Source of the DNA: Immersiella caudata
Lineage: Eukaryota; Ascomycota; Sordariomycetes; Sordariales; Lasiosphaeriaceae
Length of the DNA: 64,000 nt
NCBI GenBank assembly: GCA_030512335.1
Contig: JAULSU010000006.1
Location: 3,844,001 to 3,908,000 of the forward strand
Direction: 5' to 3'
Both the position numbers and the translations under genes were made by a program. A model generated the notes under the pieces. That model saw only the letters and a program-made list of their open reading frames with translations. It searched no databases and was not told the DNA's origin. Position 1 is the stretch's first letter. Every line of letters begins with the position of its first letter. This document shows positions 21,260-31,945 of this stretch, piece after piece.

Positions 21260-22273
21260 GCTTGCTTGACACCTGCTGTGGAATGAGACAAAGATGCAAG
21301 ACCCCCGACGTGTCGAAGATTGGGGGTGCTTGAGACCGCTGATTCTCGCCCACCGAGGTGGACCCCCATCCTGGAGGCGGTGTCGCCTCATTTTTCCCGT
21401 GCTTTCCCGTGTTGCAACTCTGCACCCCACGTACCCTCGGAAGTCGCACCTCGTGCTTGGGAACTGCAGGTTGCCGGCATTGTTGGGCCAATGGAATGGC
21501 TCAGGCTGCGCAACGCCCACCCTTCTGCAGGAGGCTTGGTCGGAGTAACGTGAAAACTGACGAGAGTCGAGAACAACTCGGGACATGGTCCGCGCTCCGC
21601 TTTTGCTTGGCTTGTGTTGTTGGAGGGGCGGACTGTGGGCAAGCGATGTCGGAATTCGGTACCATAGTTACGAACCGCTTGTGATGCAAGGGCGGAATGC
21701 TACCGAAGCTCCTATCTCGTTATCTCCGTGAGACAGGAGATAGAAAGAAAACCGACGCGCAATTTTCTCCAAATGAACCGACTTCTTGCTTCACGGCTCC
21801 CGCTAGACACCTCAACGCCGACACAAGATTCGTGAAGAAACTCCGCCGAGACAAACTGTTCTATCCACAAACACCGACGAGGATTCATACCAAATCGTCA
21901 AGGTTCGTACCCTCAGAGCAAAGCTTGCATCTTCGAGATGAACAACTGACGTCGACCCCTCTGCGAGTCAGTATGGATGCGCCGAAAATCCAAAACCTGC
22001 CGCAATGGGCAATTAAGGCCTGCAAGAAGGACCTGAGAAAACGGCCTTGGAAGGACCAAGTGACGATCACACCGGAGGATCAGAAGAGCTTCGGAAAGGG
22101 GGAAGATAAGGTGGCGATATATGACAAGGAGATGTCGAGCGTGGAGGGAGCAGGGGCTGGAACTTTGGCTGCTTAGGCTCTTCTCCTGGGAACAAAAGCT
22201 GTTTAATAGACTATTAGAGACTTCCAACCTGGCCCTGGAATAGATGCGGCTTTGACTTACTTGCGTTGAAGCG
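21260..22273. other. Intergenic region; a short open frame at 21973-22176 is doubtful
   Basis: The only frame worth naming starts at the ATG 21973 on the plus strand and would encode a lysine-rich 67-residue peptide. It has no recognisable domain, and an in-frame upstream ATG at 21697 would give 159 residues. I do not call it a gene. The rest is the promoter of the asaB-like gene and the 3' flank of the NB-ARC gene. Confidence 0.35.
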
Positions 22274-24766
22274 TCAAGCTGAGACTGTCGACATTCTCTG
22301 CAGCAATGGCACGAGGCCTTGTCCCGAATACCGCCCGTATAGCATTGGTTGTAATGCGTCGTAGAGTGTCATGTCGTCGTCGATCATGGGGTAGAGCCGC
22401 TGGACGATATCCCTGTATTTGGCGAGGATGGCCTTTCCGATTTCCTCGATTGGCTGAATTTCCTCAACTGGTGCTGACCTTGCCTGCAAGATGTTGGCCA
22501 AACGCAGGTGAGCCCTCCCTCTTGCGTAGTCAGGCCAGGATGCGCAATCCACGCTGCTTGCGCGATCGATACAATCTCTGATATACTGTCTTGGATGGGT
22601 CAGCAGGTCTCGGACATGGGGTTCGGGATCGAGACCTACTCGGCCTTCTGAAGGTCCCGCATGTAATGGTACATGGCCCCGACCGTATAGCAGCTCAGAA
22701 GAGCCGTCTCGCTGCATCTCCCAGACATTTCTTCTCTCGTTTGAAGGACTCCCAAATGCATCTCCAACGACTTCTTCGCATCGCCCGCGTGAAAGACCAC
22801 ACATGCAAAGTGGTATTCGAAGAGGGATATCAGCGGCGACCTCGTTGCGCCCTCTCGGAGTTCTTCCAGCTCCACCGCCCTCTTCAGACACCTGACTGCT
22901 TCGGTGAAGACTCCTCGACACATGTGCACCAGCCCCATATTGTGATAGTACTTTGCGTACTCAAAAGGGTAGTCTTCCTCAGCTCCCCATGTCCGGTACT
23001 TTCCCTCGCACTTGGTGAAGCGCAATTCTGCCTCATGAAGCTTGTTCAGCTGCAACTCTGCAAGTCCTCGGTCGTTGATTGAGTTGTAAAGCAGCGTTTC
23101 CGTGGTGGGATGCACGTCTTCGTCCTCTCTGACCTCTTGTTCCTTGACAGCCTGCCGTATCCGCCACGTCTCCTCGCGGATCTCAAGTGCTCTCTCAAAG
23201 AAAGCGGGACCGAGCCGGTCACAGCACATGCCCATAATGGCTAGTATGTCAGCACGAAGGCGGTCGTAGATTGGGTACGAGGTCTCATTGAGGATCTTCA
23301 ACGCGGTGGAGAGGATTAGCATGGCGTCCTCAGCAGTCGAGTAGTCCTGTCGTTCCCAGAGATAAAACCCTCCATCGTACAGAAGTTGGGCGAGTTGGAG
23401 ACTCCCGCTCATTGGAGGAACCGAGTCAACGAAGTTTCGACAAAGGCTGACAATGTGGGTAACCACCAGTGAAAACTGTGGCCAGAGCTCGGGCTTCGGA
23501 ATCTGCTTTTTGTCGGCTGCCGGAGTAGCAAGTCGAATGACTTGGAACGCTCGATGGAAGACGGCGGAGCGACGTGCCGGATCCTTGTCTAGCTGAAGTA
23601 GGATGGCATGTTGAAGGCTTCGCTGCATCGAAAGCACATCGCCGGTGCTATCTGTGGAGGTCAGAGATATAGAGATCAATGAGCGCCTCCGAAGCGACTT
23701 CCGCATTCCCAGAAACCTTTGAACCGGTCAGTCATGGCCCCAAGGCGCTGACGGAGGACAAATTTAGGGGCGTGCACATACTCGGCCTCCTCTGAGCCAG
23801 CTTCAACACCCCAGCTTGCGGGTTCATGCTTCATAGACTGTAGGAAGAGAGCTTCCGGAATGCAGCCTGAATCCAGGAAGCTCATAACCATTATGAGATT
23901 GCTTGACTTGTCGGACATCTGGTCGTGGTCGAGTGCTAAATTCCAGGTGGCTTCAATGGGTTTGTTGTATCGGGTCGTGGCATGGGTCATGCCACTCCAG
24001 CCCACCGGGTGTCGCGCGTCGAAAGTTGTGGCATACCGCTCAATGTTGGTCCCAGACTCGCTGACGAACCCACCGATATGGGCGACCATCAAAGGCAGTC
24101 CCCCAAACCTCTTGGATAAGCGCAAGGCTGCGTCGTGATCTTGGCGGGTCGGGGCAAAGTCGACACGGGCGTGCTTTTCAATGAGTTTAGCACCCTCGGC
24201 AGCCGAAAGTGACTCTACGTTGAAGGTGTGGCGGGCCATCGAAGTAGCGGCCGTAAGCTGGGACGTAAGAATGATGGCAGATCGAGCAGAGCACCATCTG
24301 GGGACGCAGGAATGGACAGACGACCAGTCTTCCACGTTGTCGAGCACAACTAACCAGGAATCCTCTAGCGCCGTTCGTTAGACAGGTGGAAAAAGGGGGA
24401 AGGGAAAAATTGAGGCATACCGGTGGTTTCAAGCCAGTTGATCACATCGTTGACTATGTCGCCGCCAACCTCTCGGCGGCATGAGGTCAGATCTGCGATT
24501 TTGCAAAAGGAGGCGGAGAGTTCCACATGGCTACCAGCCGCAACCCAGAACTGCCAGTCGTATTCCTTGGCGTGTCTGTAACAGTACTCGAGTGCCGCTT
24601 CGGTTTTGCCGATGCCAGCCAAGCCAAGAAGCAGACAAGATGTCGGTTCAGATTCGGCTGGGGCATCTCGAATATGCTTGTGAATAGCTTCGAGCAGACT
24701 GTTACGGCCAACAAAATTATTGTTGCTCCGATGGATGCATTTCGGGCCTCTCCAGCCGGTCGGCAT
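22274..24766 (-). CDS. NB-ARC / TPR receptor (fungal NLR), 769 residues, 4 exons
   Basis: Proposed exons in coding order are 24421-24766, 23782-24364, 22640-23716 and 22274-22577; all junctions keep frame. The second intron has a GTATGT donor and a GACTGAC branch site. The P-loop GLAGIGKT is at residues 48-55 and the Walker B segment is WLVVLDNVED, followed by IILTSQ, the GLPL motif and a winged-helix-like RRRSLI.....VLSMQRSLQ segment. The second half is helical repeats of TPR type (for example a YYHNMGLVHMCRG...AVRCLKRAVELEE repeat). Fungal NLRs of this design detect non-self and trigger cell death, often with HET genes. No N-terminal effector domain is encoded after the ATG at 24766; upstream frames show no convincing extra exon. 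It is flanked by two HET genes. Confidence 0.88.
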
Positions 24767-25732
24767 CGTGGGGTACTTCGGAGCCTTGCCAAGGTGTGGC
24801 ACTCATACCCGGCGCGGGATGAGAGAGACGGGTGGAAGCTAGACCTCGGCGGTGCTTGTCTCGAGGAAGGGCAATGAACAGCCCGAGGCTTCGTCTGTCG
24901 TGAAGGGATTGATGACATGGTGATGAAAGAGATGTCGGGGTCAAACAGAGCCTGGCTCGGCCAGAGGGTTTTGAAATGGCAGAACTGCACATTTCACCAG
25001 CCCAAGACGCATGCGGCTGCTCGATGTGTTGGCCGGTGTGCCCCTCGGTGGGAGCGGAGGTGGGGGTTCGCAAAGGAAGGGTGTGTCTTGATTCTCTCGA
25101 AAACACGCTGCTTTTTGTTTAGTGGGCGAAAAAAAAAATTTGCAGGGCGGATTGCGTTCGTGGACTTGGAATGCGTCACTTCAACCCCCACACCGCCCCA
25201 ACCCGCGTCGTCGGGGTGCTGGACCGCCAGCTACAGTGAGACAGGAACTGGGCGAGCGCAGCGGTGGTGTCAAAAAACTTGAGACATGGGGGTTTCTGAC
25301 GGCTCTGCAAGGAAGACCGGGGTGGGGGCAAGTGTTGGTGTGCTGAGATGGGCGGTGGTGCATACCGCTATTACTGGTCGTTGCGCAGCGCAGCGTGTTT
25401 GTCCAAACCCAAGTCTCCCAGCAGCGCAGCGAGGCAGCCAGCCCGTCACTTTGCTGCGGTCGGCGGGGATTTTTTTTTGGGGGGGGGGGGGGGGGGGGGT
25501 CTGCTTCGATGCAAAACAGGCAATTGGAAAAGTGCAGAGGACAGGAAATAGCGCAGTATCCGGGAGAACGCAAGAGAGCGACATGTCGTGAAGTTTGTCT
25601 GAGGTTGATCGGCGTTGCAGCAGGTAGGGTGGCACTCCAGGGACGAGAGCAAAGGCTAACTGAAATTGTCATTCTGGGTTAGGTTCGGTGCTGTGGAGGT
25701 CCCACTAGACGCTGCAGGTGGTCTTGGCATTT
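24767..25732. other. Intergenic region with a 21-G homopolymer
   Basis: No gene is supported. The region holds the promoter of the NB-ARC gene and the 3' flank of the HET gene. A run of 21 G at 25479-25499 preceded by 8 T is the most striking feature, together with an A9 run at about 25130. Confidence 0.5.
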
Positions 25733-27685
25733 TCACCGCAACCTGAAATCTCGAACCTCAGGTTTCCCTTCCATGAACTCACCGTACATGATCCCATGAG
25801 CAAAACATTCGCCAACCAAAATCCAGGTCTCTTCAGCAACATTCGCCCGCCGAATCACATACGCAGCGCGACCTCCCAAGAAAATGACGACCTGGTCCCC
25901 AGGCTGCGCAGACATCGGCACCAGGCCCACAAAACCCGTCTCCGACAAAAACGGTCTCCGCGAGTGCAAATTCTTCACACAGAAGGTGAACCACGGGGCT
26001 TGCCACCCGATCTCATCATCGACCACCATCCCATAGATCTCATGAGGGTTCGTCCCTGAAGCAATCGCCTTCATGTACTCAACAGCCGCGCGGTAGCCCT
26101 CCAAGAGCTCGGGGTGGCGCTCCTCCTCGCGGTAGTTGTATCGATCCGCAATCGCCGTGCGAAGGACTTCGACATCGATGCCGACCCCACCGTCACCCCC
26201 ATCATCGCCGGCTGGCTGCGTGTGCACATACCGGGACGATGCTGCACAGAACTGCTTAACCTCCTCGAGGTATGCCAATGCCGCGCTGCAATCGAGCTTC
26301 GCCGTCCAATCGGGATCCCACTCGCTGCCCGTCTCCTTGATCCGATCTACCATGACGCCTCGGAGGATGACTGTCTTGTCGTCCGGCGCCGTGACAGCCT
26401 GGCCCTTCCTCGTATCGCCCGACGCGCAAAACAGGTTATCGGTCCAGATATTGATGCTCGGCCTCTTGATGGGTTCTCGCCAGTCCGGCGCCCATGTAGC
26501 CAGCCCTTCCACCTCCCCCGGAGACTGGCAGTAACACAGAACATCAACATGTCCCTGCATCAACATGCAACGCGCTGCATCCTGGTATACTTCCTCACAC
26601 TTCCGTCCGTACTCAGGAAATCCAACAAACTCATTCTTGTCATCCGCAAACTGCATCACACTGAAGATGCGATCCAGCGGATTCGTCGCTTCCGGCTGGC
26701 TGTGATCCACCTCTAACACCAGCGTGACAACCAACACCCTCAACAACGTCTCCTGCTGCGTAGCAATATCCCTCTCCCAAGGAGCCAACGGCCTCCCCGC
26801 AATAACCGCGCTGGACGGCTCCCCAGTCGCATGCATCCGCCGCAGATGATACCTCCTCCTCCTCGTCAACACCCCCTCAAGAAACGAATTCGCCCCCGTC
26901 CTAAACGCCCTCATCATCTCCACCCGCGTCTTCAAATACCCCGGCATCTTTTGTACCTCTTCACCATGCGGATCACACTGCTCCGCCACGCCCCCGGGCC
27001 GGTTGCAGAGAAACAGCAAGGCATCCCGCACATCTGCATACTCCAGCTGAGCATGCCCGCACGTAATCCATGCATCCCGCGCGACCGAAAACTCCTGGAC
27101 GATCCACAGCCGTCTCCAGTACTGCCTTTTGCAGAAGGCGCGCAGTGCGTGTGCCGCTCGAAGCAGCAGGGCGGCGTCGCTGTGCATCTCAACGACTTTC
27201 GCGGCGTCCCCTTTACGAAGAAGCTCCGCCACCTGCTTCATGTGGTGAATGATGAACTCGACGTCGTCCTCGCCGGGGAGACCAATCCAGGCGATGACGC
27301 GGTCGGCAAGGCTGTAGATCTGCCACATCAATGTGACCTGGCGAGATTTCTCGGCATTATCATCTTGGTTGATGCAGAGCTGGTCAACCCAGAAGTGGTG
27401 GATTTCCGAATCATTCTGAGGTAAGAGATGGAGGAGGGCCGATACGGCGTTTGCGCCGACGCCGCAGGGCTTGCCGTCAATGATGAGAGGGAGTTTGAGG
27501 CTGCTGCTGCCCCAGCAGTACGAGAGGGCGATGTAGGGAGGGGCTTGGGTGAGGGGGTGGTATTCGATTGTGCACTCGAGAGGTTTTGAGCTGTCCACGC
27601 CGGCGGGGGATGGATTGAGGCGGAGAAGGCGTATCTCTTGGTCGACTAGCGGTCGATCGACCGTCAGATCACTCGGTGTCGCCAT
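25733..27685 (-). CDS. HET-domain protein, intact, 650 residues
   Basis: Single-exon HET protein of the het-6/het-E-like layout. With the ATG at 27685 the HET core appears early: LLRLNP near residue 22, YIALSYCWG at 51-59, FWVDQLCINQ at 98-107, then WQIYSLADRVIAWIG and YWRRLWIVQEF. The later part has LFMQ-free variable sequence with FAGFPEYG-like NEFVGFPEYG and a C-terminal region ending in a conserved ILVGECFAHGIMYGEF segment, typical of this HET subgroup. An in-frame non-ATG extension upstream exists but the ATG fits the family start. It lies between the NB-ARC gene (same strand, downstream) and a broken HET gene (divergent). Confidence 0.92.
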   Translation of the reverse strand: MATPSDLTVDRPLVDQEIRLLRLNPSPAGVDSSKPLECTIEYHPLTQAPPYIALSYCWGSSSLKLPLIIDGKPCGVGANAVSALLHLLPQNDSEIHHFWVDQLCINQDDNAEKSRQVTLMWQIYSLADRVIAWIGLPGEDDVEFIIHHMKQVAELLRKGDAAKVVEMHSDAALLLRAAHALRAFCKRQYWRRLWIVQEFSVARDAWITCGHAQLEYADVRDALLFLCNRPGGVAEQCDPHGEEVQKMPGYLKTRVEMMRAFRTGANSFLEGVLTRRRRYHLRRMHATGEPSSAVIAGRPLAPWERDIATQQETLLRVLVVTLVLEVDHSQPEATNPLDRIFSVMQFADDKNEFVGFPEYGRKCEEVYQDAARCMLMQGHVDVLCYCQSPGEVEGLATWAPDWREPIKRPSINIWTDNLFCASGDTRKGQAVTAPDDKTVILRGVMVDRIKETGSEWDPDWTAKLDCSAALAYLEEVKQFCAASSRYVHTQPAGDDGGDGGVGIDVEVLRTAIADRYNYREEERHPELLEGYRAAVEYMKAIASGTNPHEIYGMVVDDEIGWQAPWFTFCVKNLHSRRPFLSETGFVGLVPMSAQPGDQVVIFLGGRAAYVIRRANVAEETWILVGECFAHGIMYGEFMEGKPEVRDFRLR

Positions 27686-28111
27686 TTTGGGGAGAGGAAT
27701 CCACCAGTGTCGTTCCTTTCGAGTGATGTTTCTGCTTGGACTTGGGCGCTTGTGAGAGACTGCGGCTGAGTCCAAGATGAAACCCGATGCTTTGCAGCAC
27801 CTTTCGCCTCGGCAGAATGATAGTCCGGTGGAGGGATCTAAAGGTATGGTTACATCGCATCACTGCTTCTAGAAATGTCAATACCTACCTTACTTCTATT
27901 TCATGTCCCTTCAAGTCGTCGAGCTACGACGGCTTAGACAACCACTGCGGCAAGTTCCGAACCTACAGAATCCATCGCCCTATTTTTAGCTCGTCCCGCT
28001 TTTGTCGCTGCCTTGGGGCCCGATCTCGTCGTGCTGACACCCCAACTTGCAACCAACCCAAAATCATCATCCCCAGAGCCTCGTACGGCCGGGTCAGTGC
28101 GGCCTCTCGAT

Positions 28112-29899
28112 ATGGAGACTAAATACGAGTATTCTCCCCTCCAAGGACCCGGGCACACTCGTGTCCTCGACGTTCGAAACAGCAGCAGAAACGCCAATGG
28201 CGGCCTCGAATGTCGCTTGGTCTAGATTTCTCTGGATCCCAGCAACTGCCCGGCCTTTCACTGTCTATCTTACACCTGGGAAAACCCTTTAGCGCCTGCT
28301 GATTCAGACACTGCAGCAAATCCGGAGGATGCTTGGGGCGGCAACAGACACAGGATTACTGTCACGAACGAGTCAGGCGAGAGGGGCAGTTTACTGGTTA
28401 CCAAGAACCTTCGAGACTTTCTTGCGGAACTGTGCAAGAGACAGCCTCAGGACGTGCACTACCTCTGGATCGACAGGATTTGCATCAACCAAGAGGAGCC
28501 TGAGGAGCGCGCGTCTCAGGTTCGGATGATGGGCCGCATCTACCGCAACTGCAAGGCCGTGATTGTCTGGCTTGGGCCCGAGAGCGCAAATACCGCTGCA
28601 GCATTCCAGCTCATACACAACATTCATCCGCTTGACAACCGCGAGTGGCGTTTCGGACCCGCCATGAAGACTCCCGAGGCAAGACTCGAACATTACAACA
28701 CCATGCTTCAAGCCCAGGGTTCTCCGCTCATCACGGGAGGCCGTCGAGGGAATCGCTGACATCACCAATCGCACTTGGTTTACAAGAGCATGGACTTTTC
28801 AAGAGGGTGCCCTTCCCCGAGAGGGTACCTTTTGGTGCGGAAGTCGACATGCCCCCATGAGGCAATTCTGGCGGCCAGTTGGTGTCCTAGCCAACTATGC
28901 CAAGGTCTTCCCAGACCCCCCTGGCCCCTTGCACGGCGCTGCATCACGTCTACATTTGATAAGCTCGCGAACCACGCCGTTCTTCTTCGCCGATTATCAC
29001 CGGTTCCCGTTCGAGATCATGTGCGCCGCAAGTGCTGCCAGTAACCCTCGTGATCTGATCTATTCCTTCCTGGGCGTTTCGGATACTCTCAGCTCTCAAA
29101 TCGCAGTCGACTACACCAGGCCCGTGGATGAAGTCTTCATTGACATTGCACTCGCTCAATGCTACAGCGAAGGACCTGGCTCGGGATCAGAAAGCCACAT
29201 CCTGTTTGACGTCCAAGACGCGTCTTTTCGTGGCGTCCGCCGCACCTCCCTTCTTGGGTGCCGGACTTGCAAGGTGTGTGTCGCCCGCAGCAATGGGGAG
29301 GCAGCAACAATAAGTACAGCGCAAGCGGGCCACAGACAGAGAATGTGGAGCTTTTGGAATCCTCGGATCGTCGGATCCTCGCCCTAGAGGGTTTCGAAGC
29401 GGACGAGGTAGCCTATATCGGCGGCAACTATCCAGAAACGGTCGAATCCGACGGTCTGTTCAAATCTCTTCGCCTACTTAACCAATGCCAAGGAAAGCAC
29501 AGCATCGAATCCTTTTGGCGAACCCTCACCGCCGACCTGACCGGCAACGGCCCCTTCTCTCCCGACGCGGAGATGTATGGCCCGGAGTTCCTCCCGGAAT
29601 GGCCTGAAGTCCTCACCCTCTCCATGTCCCTGTTGCCTCAGCACCACAAGGACATTCTCTCAAACATGTACCTCAGAATGATCAGCTTCACCTTTGCACA
29701 ACAAGGCCGTCTCGGCATTGGGCACGATTGCGTCTTGCCGGATGACAAAGTTTTCATTGTCAGGACTGCCAACTATCCTGTTATTCTGAAAGAGGCTGGG
29801 AACGGGAGGTACACTGCGGTGAGGATCACCTACGTAGATGTGATCATGTTTGGGGAAGCGCTTTCTGGGTCAGATTGGAGGAGGGTGGAGATTGGGTAG
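28112..29899 (+). pseudogene. HET-domain protein gene, broken (one stop, two frameshifts)
   Basis: The frame starts METKYEYSPL at 28112 and after about 37 codons meets TAG at 28223, most simply a mutated CAG. The same frame continues straight into the HET core (CLSYTWENPL, YLWIDRICINQEE, RIYRNCKAVIVWLGPE). The frame then changes near 28731, after which WFTRAWTFQEGALP and NPRDLIYSFLGVSD follow. It changes again near 29200-29225, leading to LPSWVPDLQG and the C-terminal ILVGE-like end TYVDVIMFGEAL. No splice consensus explains these changes. It is divergent from the intact HET gene at 25733-27685 and shares its C-terminal design (KVFIVRTANYPVIL), so it may be an old paralogue. Confidence 0.85.
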
Positions 29900-31945
29900 C
29901 CCAAACTTCGGGTATTCCCAAGCACGCGGTGAAAGAAACCAGTGAGCTCTGTGACCATATCAAACGGTTGTTTAGGTGCGAAATGTGGAGAAGTATCAAA
30001 GATATTTCTCTTTGTCTTCCACCCCGGATGGGAGGCCTGCTTGGCAAGAACGGTAAGTAGGTATGGGATGGGGCTGGAAGAGCGTCAAACTCGTCGCCCC
30101 ATCACTCTATGTCGCAAGCGGACGGGAGGCCGACAACTCCCCTCAGGAGTAATAAACAGGAGGTACCTGCGTTCCTAGGGTTAACTACGCGCCTTGGCAC
30201 ACTGACTTCCATGGGAGCCCCTTATTATCGCCAGAGCTTAATTTGGTTTGTTACCTAACATCAAGACCAGTTACCCAACAGGCGCCATTATTTGGGTACA
30301 CAGCATGTAATGAAATGAGCCACCCGATGAACACGAGATGGCAGCGAAAGGTGACAAACCGGTAAAGTCAACCAGATATGGACGATATAACCTGGCAAGT
30401 CGAGACCAAGCTGGCAAATATAGAGACTAAATGAGATTATCAGGTTAAGCAAATCGGTCTTTACTGCCGGCTGAGGGGGCTGAGCGGTTGCCGTGTCAAC
30501 CTGTAAGGCTACCTAGAAGTGTAGGAACCGGATGGTAAGACGAGCAAGGTTAGGCAACAAATTGTAATATTCTCAAAGCAAACGGGAAAAGAACGCTGAT
30601 CAACAGACAATTAAGGTTTTCAGACGGTGTTAAGACAAAGGGGGAAACTCTTCTTCACGCTGACGTTGTGACTGATTGAGAAGACGTTGCCATGATCGAA
30701 CTCGGGCGGGAAATTGTGAGGTAGTAGGAAACTGCCTCGCCAACGGTGTGGCCGACAGTGCATGAAGTTGCCGTTGTTAAAACTTACGGGAATGGTGAAG
30801 TAGCAGGAACCTGCCACGCTAACGTCGTGATGGACGGAGATCGTTCTCAGCTGCGGCAGGGGATGCTTGCTAACACCGGAATAAAGGGGTCACTCCAAAG
30901 GTACCTAGCCATGGGTGGCATCCCACCGTTTGACTTAGTACTCGCCGGCAAAAATGGCAAAGACCGGCGAACTGTAGCTGTGGCGGCGCCGTGTTGTCAT
31001 CCATGGCTTAAATGGGCATGAGGGCTCAGGGACTGCCAGTCAGATGACTCAAGCTTCTCACCTCCTGAGTGGAGAGCTTGCCGGAGATCCGTTTCCATGG
31101 AGCCTTTATCTCTCCTTAGTCACCATGTGTTTACCTCCCTTTCAGTTAGGTATATGGACAGCGTGATCTGATAGTTTTACCGTTCTCAGAGGGCATGTTG
31201 ACTAGGCTATCCCCACTGATAGCTGAAAGTGATTCACTACATATAACGCCAAGAGTGGGGGCACCGTGCTTTGAGCTTCTGCCTCGCTTGTTCGGCCAGG
31301 CCCTCCATGGCCATCTGGTCCATCATGTGGCTAGGGTACCACGCCCTCTCCATCCCATGGCCTGTTATCCCGCCTCAGATTCTCCCTCGACTTCTCGCAT
31401 TGTATCGTAATCTCGCCCATTCCTTTTTGGCCCACCCAAATCGCGTGTTGGTCAGCGAGATTTCCCACTCCATCATGTCCTCCTGGGTTTGATTCCATCG
31501 TTTCCATCTTTTCTACTCAATGCCGAGAAAGGCGCCGAGGCCCTGGTCAATTGCGGACAGTTCTTTTCAGAGATTTTGCAGGATCTTGAGCCGATGTGGG
31601 TAGGTCGCCTGTCGATCGGAGGTGGGATTGGGTGGAAAACCCCTTTGCTGCCGGCTGCGTTCTCGCTTTTCGGCCTTCTGTGGATTTTAAAATCTCTTAT
31701 CAAAGTGTGAACTCTATTCCTCAAAATTTCAGTGTGTGAGGAAATCCAACTGCCAGTAAATCATGTGTTGCATGTGCTTGCGGGTGTTGGGCACGCTGAA
31801 TCAGGAACTTTCATCGTGATTCAGGGTTAGGGTGAAGGTCTGCAGAAAACTCTGCGTAGCGGAAGCAGCGATGAACGCTCATTTGTACAAGGCACACACC
31901 AAAATCCCAAAACACACATTCATCTCGTCGCGAAAAGAACCCGGC
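29900..31945. other. Long intergenic region, no gene seen
   Basis: Both strands were checked. The open frames are short, lack domains and do not splice into anything recognisable. The only structure is the imperfect tandem repeat listed at 30641-30840 and a GGTTA/CCAACA-rich area near 30250-30450. The last 100 bases before 31946 form the promoter of the SET-domain gene. Confidence 0.5.
30641..30840. repeat. Imperfect tandem repeat, three copies, period about 76-86 bp
   Basis: A phrase of the form GGAAACTGCC..CGC.AACG..GTG recurs at about 30641, 30727 and 30803, each followed by diverged sequence. The last two copies are additionally preceded by related phrases (GGGAAATTGTGAGGTAGTA and GGGAATGGTGAAGTAGCA). 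The copies are diverged and no coding sense is clear. Confidence 0.5.
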
